From Tomocerus qinae (Eukaryota; Arthropoda; Collembola; Entomobryomorpha; Tomoceridae): a stretch of DNA of 64,000 bases. The notes below the pieces were generated by a model that saw only the letters and a list, made by a program, of their open reading frames with translations, was not told where the DNA came from and searched no databases. This document shows positions 1 through 8,958 of this stretch, piece after piece (position 1 is the first letter of the stretch; every line of letters starts with the position of its first letter). The translations under genes were made by a program, and so were the position numbers. The stretch spans positions 108,132,375-108,196,374 of the forward strand of contig CM034546.1 in assembly GCA_020055645.1 (NCBI GenBank), written 5' to 3'.

Positions 1-69
1 CAACCAAGACAAGAGTCTGAGTAAAATTTTTTGAAAATCACTTTGGATACGAGGTATTTTAATTCAAAA

Positions 70-1080
70 TCCCTCCCCTTCTCCTTGGAATAAATTGACA
101 CAAAACTGTATACCTTTAAGCCTAAACTAAAGTCGCAGGTTTGAAGGCAAAACTTAATCAGTTCACGGTGTAGTTCATGATTTCATTAACTATACTGTCC
201 GTATCTATTTGGTTTTAGTTCATGATTAAGGTTAGTTTCAGTTACCGATGAGTTTCCCGTAACTATACTGTTCAGATCACGATCACGGTGAGATTGCGTT
301 GTGGTTCCATTTTCATTTTGTCGTAACTATACTGTTCAGTTACCGATCCAGTTTAATTACAGTTTCTCGAAACTTATCACGTTTCAACAACCCAACGGCA
401 GCCGATTTGGAAACTGATCGAAACGTATCCAGTTATGCTTTTGACCAATGGCGAAGCAGAATTCTGCTACAAGACGCGATTGCAAGTTGCCATTATGTTT
501 CAAATCAACTGATCTACCTGTCTGTTTGCTGTCTTCCATTTGTGCATCATCGATATTATTTCAGACAATCAGAAAAAGGATTTAAATTTCAATCAAAATG
601 TCTACAAATAACGATACTGTAGAAATCGAAGAAAAACTGATAACTTTGGTAATTGAGCATCCATATCTGTATGATAAAAGTGATAGAGCTATAAAGATAA
701 AAAGTCAACGCGTGGTCTTCGATTGCTTCACAAATGGAATTGGAAGGTAATGATAATAAACGCTGGCCACATTTTACTTTTTGGTCTATCGAGATCGGTG
801 ATCGTCAAGTATAGCTACGAGAGTGTTCAGTTTAAGTTTAGCTCCAGTTGCCGTTGTGTAAAATTGAAGTATAGCCACGGAGCATTCAGTTTATATTTTA
901 AACTGGAAATGAAACGACAACTAAAGTAACCAAACAGTAAACTATAACTATTCCGTCACATTTCGCTCAAACGTGATCGTGAACGTAAACTTTGAAACTC
1001 ACTTAAATATTCGACTTTAGTTGTCATTATACAAGAATACTTTAGTTGTCCAATTTAATCTGAAAAGAAGGGGAGGGGAA
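70..1080. mobile_element. Foldback-type TIR element carrying a MADF-like exon
   Basis: The two ends are long imperfect inverted repeats. The left end starts CCCTCCCCTTCT and the right end reads as its reverse complement (GAAGGGGAGGGG near 1067-1078). Homology between the arms continues inward with indels: the ACTAAAGTCG motif near 130 matches the complement near 1010, and the AACTATACTGT-like motifs at 190-345 match complements around 800-960. AAAAT directly abuts both ends (65-69 and 1081-1085) and is a candidate 5-bp target duplication. The core contains one coding-like exon, listed separately. Family not recognised; a deletion derivative of a PIF-like or MULE-like transposon is possible. 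Confidence 0.6.
598..746 (+). pseudogene. Orphan first exon resembling the start of a MADF domain
   Basis: An ATG opens a clean frame of 49 codons that ends in a consensus donor (AG|GTAATG). The product has acidic residues followed by EEKLITLVIEHPYLYDKSD, which resembles the first helix of MADF (Myb/SANT-like, Adf-1 type) DNA-binding domains, where the pattern is LI..V..HP.LYD. A conserved tryptophan expected later in the domain appears to be phenylalanine. No continuation exon was found downstream before the element's right arm. It is either the remnant of the element's own DNA-binding ORF (PIF-type elements often encode one) or a captured host exon. Assignment rests on motif resemblance only. 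Confidence 0.45.
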
Positions 1081-1213
1081 AATGAGGGAAAAGACCCCAG
1101 ACTAGAGGGATACCGTGGCCTCATACTGTCTTGTTGTTCAATTTCATTGAGTTTTATTTTGTAGTAGCCATGCAATTGATCAAAGTTGCTGTAGTTACAG
1201 TGATTTGAGTATC

Positions 1214-1453
1214 AGGTTGCCTCTTCAGGATGTTTGAAAAATGAAAATTCACTTTTTTCATTTGTGGATCTAAATTGGACGATTTAGATCCACAGCCAAA
1301 TATGAATGACTATGACCCAAAGGTTGGTTGCCATTGGGTACATACAGCTTTAGCTTTGAGTACAGATTTGGCTGTGGATCTAAATCGTCCAATTTAGATC
1401 CACAAATGAAAAAAGTGAATTTTCATTTTTCAAACATCCTGACGAGGCAACCT
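1214..1453. mobile_element. Short foldback MITE (perfect hairpin)
   Basis: Left arm 1214-1297 and right arm 1366-1453 are near-perfect reverse complements; outer ends are AGGTTGCCTC and GAGGCAACCT. Each arm contains a smaller palindrome in which GTGGATCTAAAT faces ATTTAGATCCAC, so the element can fold as a cruciform with side hairpins. The roughly 70-nt loop has no coding capacity. No target duplication is clear. It is non-autonomous; family not assigned. Confidence 0.75.
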
Positions 1454-2131
1454 AATACACAAATACACTGCATACTAGCTAATACTGCAGGAACTTTGGC
1501 AATTGATAGTGTTTCCGATTTTCCTAATAATTTTTCTAATTTTTTTATGCTTTCCGAAAGGTTAGGAACACAAAAAACTGATTGTTTCCTTGCCTCCCCT
1601 TCCCCACATCAGGGTCAAGGTCGAGTAGCGAATACTCCTATTCCTATTGCTATCATCCCATGCATATGAATTTTTGAATCTTTGAGCATTAGGGGCTTTT
1701 ATTTATTGCTTATCAAATAGAAAAATGGTTTAGTATTATAATGGGGCCAAGATTCATAGACATATGAACCGTTTGGGCTAAAAGGGAATTAACTCGTTCG
1801 TAATATTTTAATTTCGTAACTAAGGGGCAATTTTCAGGAAAATTTCGACATGGTTTCGTGTTGGTAATAAATTATTGCGGAATAAAATCGTGCGTTTCGA
1901 TTTTATTGGGTACATCTTACAAAATGTTATCTCTTCGCCTTGGTACAGTCAAAACAGTTCCAAATTACTCATTCCGTTCCTTTTACTTCGTTAACAGGGT
2001 ATCATGGGCATGAGATTACGGTAAATGCGTTGCAGAAGCTAACTATACTAGCAGGTAACCTCAACTCAAGCAGCAACAGAAGCTCGCTTCTGTTGCTTCT
2101 GCTTTATTCCAACATTGAAATGCTTTTATGC

Positions 2132-3030
2132 TAACATTAAAATCAACAGAAAATCAAAAAATATTAACCATTAAAATCAACAGAAAATAAAAAAAATTTC
2201 TCCATTAAAATCAACAGAAAATCAAAAAATATTAACCATTAAAATCAACAGAAAATCAAAAAATATTAACCATTAAAATCAACAGAAAATAAAAAAAATT
2301 TCTCCATTAAAATCAACAGAAAATCAAAAAATATTAACCATTAAAATCAACAGAAAATCAAAAAATATTAACCATTAAAATCAACAGAAAATAAAAAACT
2401 TTTCTCCATTAAAATCAACAGAAAATCAAAAAATATTAACCATTAAAATCAACAGAAAATAAAAAAATTTTCTCCATTAAAATCAACAAAAAATCAAAAA
2501 ATATTAACCATTAAAATCAACAGAAAATAAAAAAATTTTCTCCATTAAAATCAACAGAAAATCAAAAAATATTAACCATTAAAATCAACAGAAAATCAAA
2601 AAATATTAACCATTAAAATCAACAGAAAATCAAAAAATATTAACCATTAAAATCAACAGAAAATAAAAAAATATTGATCATTAAAATCAACAGGAAACCA
2701 AAAAATACTTACCATTAAAATCAACAGAAAATCAAAAATATTGACCATTAAAATCAACAGAAAATATAAATTGATTAATATTAAGTATTAAAATCAACAG
2801 ATAATTAAAGTTGATTAATATTGGTATTTAAAATCAAAAGAAATTAAAGTTGAATAATATTGAGCATTAGAATCAACAGAAAGTAAAGTTGAATAATATT
2901 GAGGATTAGAATCAACAGAAAGTAAAGTTGAATAATATTGAGCATTAGAATCAACAGAAAGTAAAGCTGAATAATATTGAGCATTAGAATCAACATAAAT
3001 TAAAGTTGATTAATATTGGCTATTAAAATT
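2132..3030. repeat. Tandem array, ~34-bp A-rich unit
   Basis: About 25 head-to-tail copies of a unit beginning CCATTAAAATCAACAGAAAA. Two subtypes differ in the second half (TCAAAAAATATTAA versus TAAAAAAAATTTCT) and are interleaved. From about 2770 onward copies diverge, lengthening to ~39 bp with a TTGAATAATATTGAG segment. A further copy (TATTGACCATTAAAATCGAC) lies at about 3660, beyond the inserted MITE, showing that the array was split by that insertion. No spacers of variable sequence, so not CRISPR. Confidence 0.9.
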
Positions 3031-3037
3031 AGATTAA

Positions 3038-3656
3038 GGGTAACCTGTACAATGCCCCTTAATAAGCGTTCTGATGTATTTTTGTGCTCTAAATGATCAT
3101 AAATATCATAAATAACTCAATAAATACCTTATAAAAATTCTTTGGTTGAGATTTTTGGAAACTATGTTTTAATAACTAGGACTTGTGTGTCCAATATTTT
3201 CATAAAGGTTCTTAGTTTAGGAGAAATTAATGTTTCAAAAAAGTAGTTGCCAGAAAAGTGGCGCGGTTGCTTGACTAACAATTTTGACGAGAGACAAATA
3301 ATAATATAGGAATTGGAGACACAAGTCCTTGTTATTAAATCAGAGTTTCCAAAAATGCCAACAATATTTTTTTACATAAAGTATTTATTGATATAAATCA
3401 ATTATAATAATAAATCAATGAGCATTTGAAATTTTCGAATTGGCATGGGAAGTACAGACAAAAACTGCGAAGAACCACTCAGTGCAGAGTGCAGAGTCGC
3501 GCGCTGTACTTGTCTGTCAAAGGAGGCAGAGCGCTTCGGGAGAGTACAGCACAGAATGTGGATCTACGCAAACTAATGCATAATGCTTTCGGTAGCACTC
3601 CTTAACTTAACTGACTTAAGCAAAATCCCTTGTGAAGGGCCGTGCATGGGTTACCT
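3038..3656. mobile_element. TTAA-flanked foldback MITE inside the tandem array
   Basis: TTAA lies immediately outside both ends (3034-3037 and 3657-3660). The ends form imperfect inverted repeats: GGGTAACCTG at the left against the complement of CATGGGTTACCT at the right. Inner arms also pair: the segment around 3115-3210, including GGAAACTATGTTTTAATAAC, matches the complement of 3300-3395. The array repeat resumes right after the element, so the insertion is dated relative to the array. TTAA duplication suggests piggyBac-type mobilisation, but the terminal bases do not match the usual piggyBac CCC start, so the family is uncertain. Confidence 0.7.
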
Positions 3657-4479
3657 TTAATATTGACCATTAAAATCGACAGAGATTTAAAAAGTGTAAT
3701 TTTGACTATCACATTTACTAAAAATTCGAAATTTTATTTTTGTAGACAAATTTTGGTTAGAATGTGTTAGAAGCGGCATGCAAAATTTTAAACTTTATAA
3801 TTAACAATTTACTGAGAACACGTTTAGACTTTGTTTTGGACCATTTTTCACTTTGACTATCAAAATGAAGACTAAGTGAGCTCATGGTATCTCTGCAACT
3901 TATTGAATGAATGGGACCATAACCATAACGTCACAGGTCCATTAGCAACGTTTGTCACGAGTTTGATCAATTTCTGTTAATGCATTCAAAAGTTACAGGG
4001 TTGGCGGGCAGACGTACGTACTGTGTGGTTCTATAAGCTCGTTTCCTCAGGCGAGCTAAAAAGTAAACATGGTCTGATAACTATTTTCAAAAGTAGTGTC
4101 TTTTGCCCTGCAATTTTTTTCCAAAATACGAAACCATGAAAATCACTAAATTATTCCAATTTTTGAATTCATAGCAACTGGTTAATACATTACGAACGAG
4201 TTAATTCCCTATCGTCCCAACCCAACATATATAGTGCGAGTTTAGAATACAGCAAGGCCCTTACCCTTGTCTCGAACCTATAATGTCTGCTAGCTAGACA
4301 ACCCTTACCCCTGACATCAAAGGAAAAAAGGAAATTTCACCGAAAATATTCGCGCTTTGGGCACACAAAAGAATTTTTTTCGAAATTAACCAATTTGTCT
4401 ATAATAATATGAAATCATAGCTCCTGCATACGTGAATGGGAAGATTTTCAACATTTTTCCATTTTTTCAATGCCCATTT

Positions 4480-5035
4480 GTACACCATGCACCAAAGATG
4501 CGCCAAATGCACGCTACTTCTGTACATATGCACAAATAGTATACAAGAACCTGCGTACCAATTGTGTATGCACCAACGTTGTGAGAAATGTACGCTACTT
4601 TGGTACATGCACAAACAGTATAGACGAACCTACGTACCTTTTGTGTATGTACCAAAATTGCGCGAAATGTACGCGCGCTACTTTGATAGACACACAAATA
4701 GTGAGATCTTATTTACGTTGATACTTCCAGCAACCGCGCGGAGAAAATTTTGAAAAAAGTGACCACGTGATACATGTATCACGTGCTAACAAGTACCGCC
4801 TACTTTAAGCTGGGCTCCTTCACTAACAAATAGTATGGACGACCCAATGACGTATTTTCTCTGTACGGAAAAAAGTACTGTGTAGATGTACGCAATCGTG
4901 GTACACACAAACAGCACGGGCGAACGTACCTACTATTTGTGTATGTAAAGTTTGTAAAGTAGCGTGAATTTCACGCAACTTTGGTACACATTCTAAGAGT
5001 ACGTAGGTTTGTCTATACTATTTGTGTCAGATATG
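4480..5035. repeat. Inverted pair of ~80-bp repeat arrays around a perfect palindrome
   Basis: On the left (about 4488-4705) three degenerate head-to-tail units of roughly 80 bp share motifs such as GAACCTRCGTACC, TTGTGTATG and ACGCTACTT. On the right (about 4865-5035) two units of the same family appear in reverse complement (for example GTACGTAGGTTTGTCTATAC). Between them is a perfect 22-bp palindrome at 4764-4785, whose half-site reads CACGTGATACA. The whole has the architecture of a foldback transposon with repetitive arms, but ends and target duplication were not resolved. Confidence 0.6.
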
Positions 5036-5048
5036 GCCATAACTGATA

Positions 5049-5179
5049 GGTTCCGATGCACGGTATCAGCGGTACAAGCAGTGTCTGCCAACTCCGCCCG
5101 CCACGTAACCTTTTAAACTTGAAAGGTTCCGATGGACGGGATCAGTGGTACAAGCAGTAACATTCCTACTCCGTCCGCC
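5049..5179 (+). repeat. Tandem ~75-bp repeat used as insertion target
   Basis: Two consecutive units begin GGTTCCGATG at 5049 and 5125, each followed by ATCAGYGGTACAAGCAGT and an ACTCCGYCCGCC block. The second unit is interrupted after CCGTCCGCC by the 5180-8098 element and resumes at 8108 with ACATAACC. A third start (GTTTCCGATGCAC) follows at about 8126. The intact first unit therefore shows what the empty site looked like. Confidence 0.75.
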
Positions 5180-5561
5180 GGCTGAATTTAGGCAGCGGTA
5201 CTTTGTTGCCACTGTCCCCGCTGTTGCCGCTAGGGGGTAAAGGGGGTCAGCGGCAACAGCATAAAAGCGGAAACAGTGGCAACAGTGGCGACACACAAAA
5301 ACCACAGGTGGCAACAGCGGCGACACGCAAAATCTACTAGCGGCGACACAGCTAAAACCACTAGCGGCAACAGAGACACATTAATCTGATTTCCTCTGTT
5401 GTCGCTAAACCTAATATAAGCCAGTGCACTGTTGCTCTGAGCTCAATGCTCGCCTCCCGTCACTATTTTTGCATCTTTTTTGACCTAACCTAATTAAAAA
5501 TAAACATAATGTAGCATGTTTATTTTTTATTAGGTTAGGGTTGAAGTAAGCCAGCCGTTGC

Positions 5562-5705
5562 ATGAGGGTGAGGAGGGTGAGGAGTGGGAGGGTGAGGAGG
5601 GTGAGGAATGGGAGGGTGAGGAGGGTGAGGAGTGCGAGGGTGAGGAGGGTGAGGCGGGTGAGGTTGAGGCGGGTGAGGAGTGTGAGAGTGAGGGTGAGGA
5701 GTACA
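5562..5705 (+). repeat. GGTGAGGAG minisatellite in the left foldback arm
   Basis: Imperfect tandem copies of a GAGGGTGAGGAG-type unit. The reverse-complement counterpart (CTCCTCACCCTC) occurs in the right arm at about 7720-7812 but is shorter, so the two arms have gained or lost copies independently. Long Arg/Val-rich open frames here are artefacts of the repeat. Confidence 0.85.
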
Positions 5706-6545
5706 TTTTTTATATTACGTATTAGAAGAGTTATATTGGGGAGGAGTAAATAAAATGTAGAATGTAGAATCATCAATTTCTTAATCCCCTGGGGGTAATC
5801 TATCAAGGTAGTACAAAGGGAATTATTATTAGATACCTGACAAATGTAAGCAGGTTATCTGAAAAAATAATTTGATTGTTTTGTTTGTAACTAAGCAAAA
5901 CAATTATTAAGGTCGGCCGTCGGCCTATACGCTTTAAAACCCTTTATCTATTTATACCCCAAATGGGAATGTTGCTATGTAGAAACAAAAACTTTAAATC
6001 GTTAATTTTTTACCAAAATAAAGTTTTAGAATACTGGGCCTACAAAAGTGCAACATTGGCACTGCTGGAGAGCCGAGATTTTACTCCACAAAGTTTACTT
6101 TTTTAGTTTTAGTGCTTTGCTTCAAACATTTTGTTTTTACACTAAGCTTTTTTGGTACTAAAATGTCAATAACTACGAAACAAAGCAATAAAACAAAACG
6201 AAAAAAGTACTTACAACTTTGTAGAGTAGAATCTCGGCTTTTCAGCAGTGCCAATGTTGCACTTTTGTAGGCCCAGTATTCTAAAACTTTATTTTGGTAA
6301 AAAATTAACGATTTAAAGTTTTTGTTTCTACATAGCAACATTCCCATTTGGGGTATAAATAGATAAAGGGTTTTAAAGCGTATAGGCCGACGGCCGACCT
6401 TAATAATTGTTTTGCTTAGTTACAAACAAAACAATCAAATTATTTTTTCAGATAACCTGCTTACATTTGTCAGGTATCTAATAATAATTCCCTTTGTACT
6501 ACCTTGATAGATTACCCCCAGGGGATTAAGAAATTGATGATTCTA

Positions 6546-7657
6546 CTGTTACCCGCTTTGAAGTTTAGCCTTCCTATCCCCAAGTTGCATAGCGATACGC
6601 ATTCTGATTGGTTGATAATTTTTGAAATCCTGCAATCTGATTGGTTATTTCTATGACAAAAATTCTATAGATTACCTAAATGGGGACACATTTTCAAAAA
6701 TTATGAATTGTTGCAAAACTCAACCAAGTCATATTATGAATCATCTGAATGATCTATTTACCTACTACTTTCCCTTTCAATGTACACATTTATGAGAATG
6801 GTGAATCGAGCTATTTATATACACAATATTATGCAATTATTTAACTATGACTCTGGTACAAGTGAACAATCGGTACTACTTTATTCCAATTTATTACCAC
6901 ATGAAGGTAAATGCATTTAGAATTAACTATGTAACTAACTAGTTAAATTGCACTGTATTCTAGAAAATATGTTTACACAACATTAATTAACTATTCGATC
7001 TCTATAAATATGTAGAAGCAATCAGATTACACTGTCTCAGAAGCTGATGCTTTATCAGTATTTGCGAGCTGACTGTAACCTTTCTTGGACAACTCCTCAA
7101 TGACACTCAGGCGACTAACTTTTAATTTTCGTCGAAGGTCAAAAGGACTCCTAGGCTAAATAATACAGCTGAAATGAAAAAAGATGGATCTTAATGATTT
7201 TGATAATGATCTTGATATTTTGTTCTACGCTACTATAACACAGTACTGAATGATATTAATCTTCAAACCGACCTATATTATATATAACCTTTATTTGGTA
7301 ATAAATTGGAATAAAGTAGTACCGATTGTTCACTTGTACCAGAGTCATAGTTAAATAATAAATAATTGCACAATATTGTGTATATAAATAGCTCGATTCA
7401 CCATTCTCATAAATGTGTACATTGAAAGGGAAAGTAGTAGGTAAATAGATCATTCAGATGATTCATAATATGACTTGGTTGAGTTTTGCAACAATTTCAT
7501 AAATTTTGAAAATGTGTCCCCATTTAGGTAACCTATAGAATTTTTGCCATAGAAATAACCAATCAGATTGCAGGATTTCAAAAATAATCAACCAATCAGA
7601 ATGCGTATCGCTATGCAACTTGGGGATAGGAAGGCTAAACTTCAAAGCGGGTAACAG
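6546..7657. mobile_element. 1.1-kb palindromic MITE nested in the foldback arm
   Basis: TA abuts both ends (6544-6545 and 7658-7659). Ends read CTGTTACCCGCTTTGAAG and its complement. The arms (6546-~6902 and ~7290-7657) are almost identical reverse complements for about 360 bp, suggesting a recent origin. The TA duplication points to Tc1/mariner-type mobilisation, but no transposase is present. Removing the element together with one TA restores the pairing of the outer foldback arms exactly. The ~390-bp centre carries short coding-like remnants. Confidence 0.85.
7027..7155 (-). pseudogene. Coding-like fragment with a splice acceptor in the MITE core
   Basis: On the minus strand a TTTAG acceptor-like site precedes 42 codons and a TAA stop. 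The product is basic and looks protein-like: it starts PRSPFDLRRKLKVSRLSVIE and ends in a Ser/Ala-rich tail. It would be a final exon. On the opposite strand at 7184 a short ATG frame starts MDLNDFDNDLDILF. I do not recognise either. They could be relics of the parental transposase or captured host exon sequence. Confidence 0.3.
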
Positions 7658-8958
7658 TACATTCTACATTTTATTTACTCCTCCCCAATATAACTCTTCT
7701 AATACGTAATATAAAAAATGTACTCCTCACCCTCACTCTCACACTCCTCACCCGCCTCAACCTCCTCACCCTCCTCACCCTCCCATTCCTCACCCTCCTC
7801 ACCCTCATGCAACGGCTGGCTTACTTCAACCTAGGTTAGGTCAAAAAAGAGGCAAAAATGGTGACGGGAGGCAAATGGAAAAGACGATAGGTTAACTAGT
7901 GGTTTTAGCTGTGTCGCCGCTGTTGCCGCTAGTGGATTTTGCGTGTCGCCGCTGTTGCCACTAGTGGCTGTACCGTGTCGCCACTGTTGCCGCTGTTGCC
8001 ACTGTCTCCGCTATTATGTTGTCGCCGCTAACCCCCCAAACCTCCCAGCGGCAACAGCGGGGACAGTGGCAACAAAGTACCGCTGCCTAAATTCAGCCCC
8101 GTCCGCCACATAACCTCTTATTTTAGTTTCCGATGCACTTTGACTTACCGTTTCCGTTTCAAGATAGTAGTCGATCGAACAGCGACTATTTATACGAACT
8201 TCTATTCTGGATACAAACAAACAAGTTCAAATGAAGAACAGTTTTCCGAAAAACTGAATGAACCAAAGCTTGAACTCTTAGTCATCAGTTGTCGTGTCGC
8301 TGTACTTTCGTCAGAACAGAAGTGTCGAAGTCGAATCCGATGTCCGATTCGATAAAGTTGTTTTGAGTGGCAATGTAAACAAGAAAGAAAGTCCGACCTA
8401 CCGTCGCCGTAGATTTTGGCAATTAACAAGTAAAGAACCACTGGATGGACGTGGACACCAGGACACCGAATAATCCGAATTCCGACGAAGATTCTGCCAC
8501 TGCCACTGTGCCACTGCTCAGCAAAATAAGAGCACGTGCAACTTTTGCTCGTTTGAACAGATTGCCTGAATAAAGAGTTGATAATCGGCCACATGGGAAA
8601 TGGTTTGTTTACTATCTCAAATCCAAAATCTCAAATCTACCTACCCGCCTGCTTCAAACTATCCATGCTGACTGTGTGTAATAATGTGTCTGAAATATTT
8701 ATTATTTTTTGCACTAAATGAAGTTATCTTACCTCGTCCCGTATAACTTATTTTCAGTAAAAGTCAGTCACACATTTTTTATGTTATGTTATGTTAGTAG
8801 TACTATTAGTTAGTACTACTAAACTTATTTGAGAAATAACATTAACAAGCTGGGCTAATTTCATTTTACTTTTCAGGCGGACGGCAGGACTTCCAACAGC
8901 CAAATCGGAAGTTTAAAGTAAAGGAATCTCCGAAGTCCGGGAAGAAATTTTAATTAAA

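Larger units (their letters stand above)
1783..4210. mobile_element. 2.4-kb TIR element containing a satellite-like core
   Basis: A 22-nt perfect terminal inverted repeat begins AGGGAATTAACTCGTTCGTA at 1783 and its complement ends at 4210. A second matched block follows (TGGTTTCGTGTT near 1852, complement near 4128). The interior is made of a 34-bp tandem array and a younger TTAA-flanked MITE, both listed separately. There is no transposase frame, so it is non-autonomous. I could not define the target duplication. Confidence 0.6.
5180..8098. mobile_element. Foldback (FB/MULE-like) element with 9-bp target duplication
   Basis: The ends GGCTGAATTTAGGCAGCGG and its complement are flanked by a perfect 9-bp direct repeat, CCGTCCGCC (5171-5179 and 8099-8107). 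The left arm (5180 to ~6100) and right arm (~6205-6543 plus 7660-8098) are reverse complements over about 900 bp; the right arm is interrupted by another element at 6546-7657. Arms contain GCCGCTGTTGCC-type repeats near the tips, a GGTGAG-rich minisatellite, and a unique palindromic core near 6100-6200. There is no transposase. Nine-bp duplications and very long repetitive arms fit foldback elements related to Mutator-like transposons. Without the insertion the element would be about 1.8 kb. Confidence 0.85.

Noticed and set aside
2132-3030. Possible CRISPR-like array
   Set aside because: Direct tandem repeats without unique spacers, in a eukaryotic genome.
5562-5753. Arg/Val/Gly-rich open frame and Leu/Thr-rich antisense frame
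   Set aside because: Both are products of the GGTGAG minisatellite in the foldback arm; no stops arise because the repeat is in register.
8140-8594. Overlapping 70-130 codon frames upstream of NOL11
   Set aside because: No family resemblance; the region is more likely promoter and 5' UTR of NOL11.
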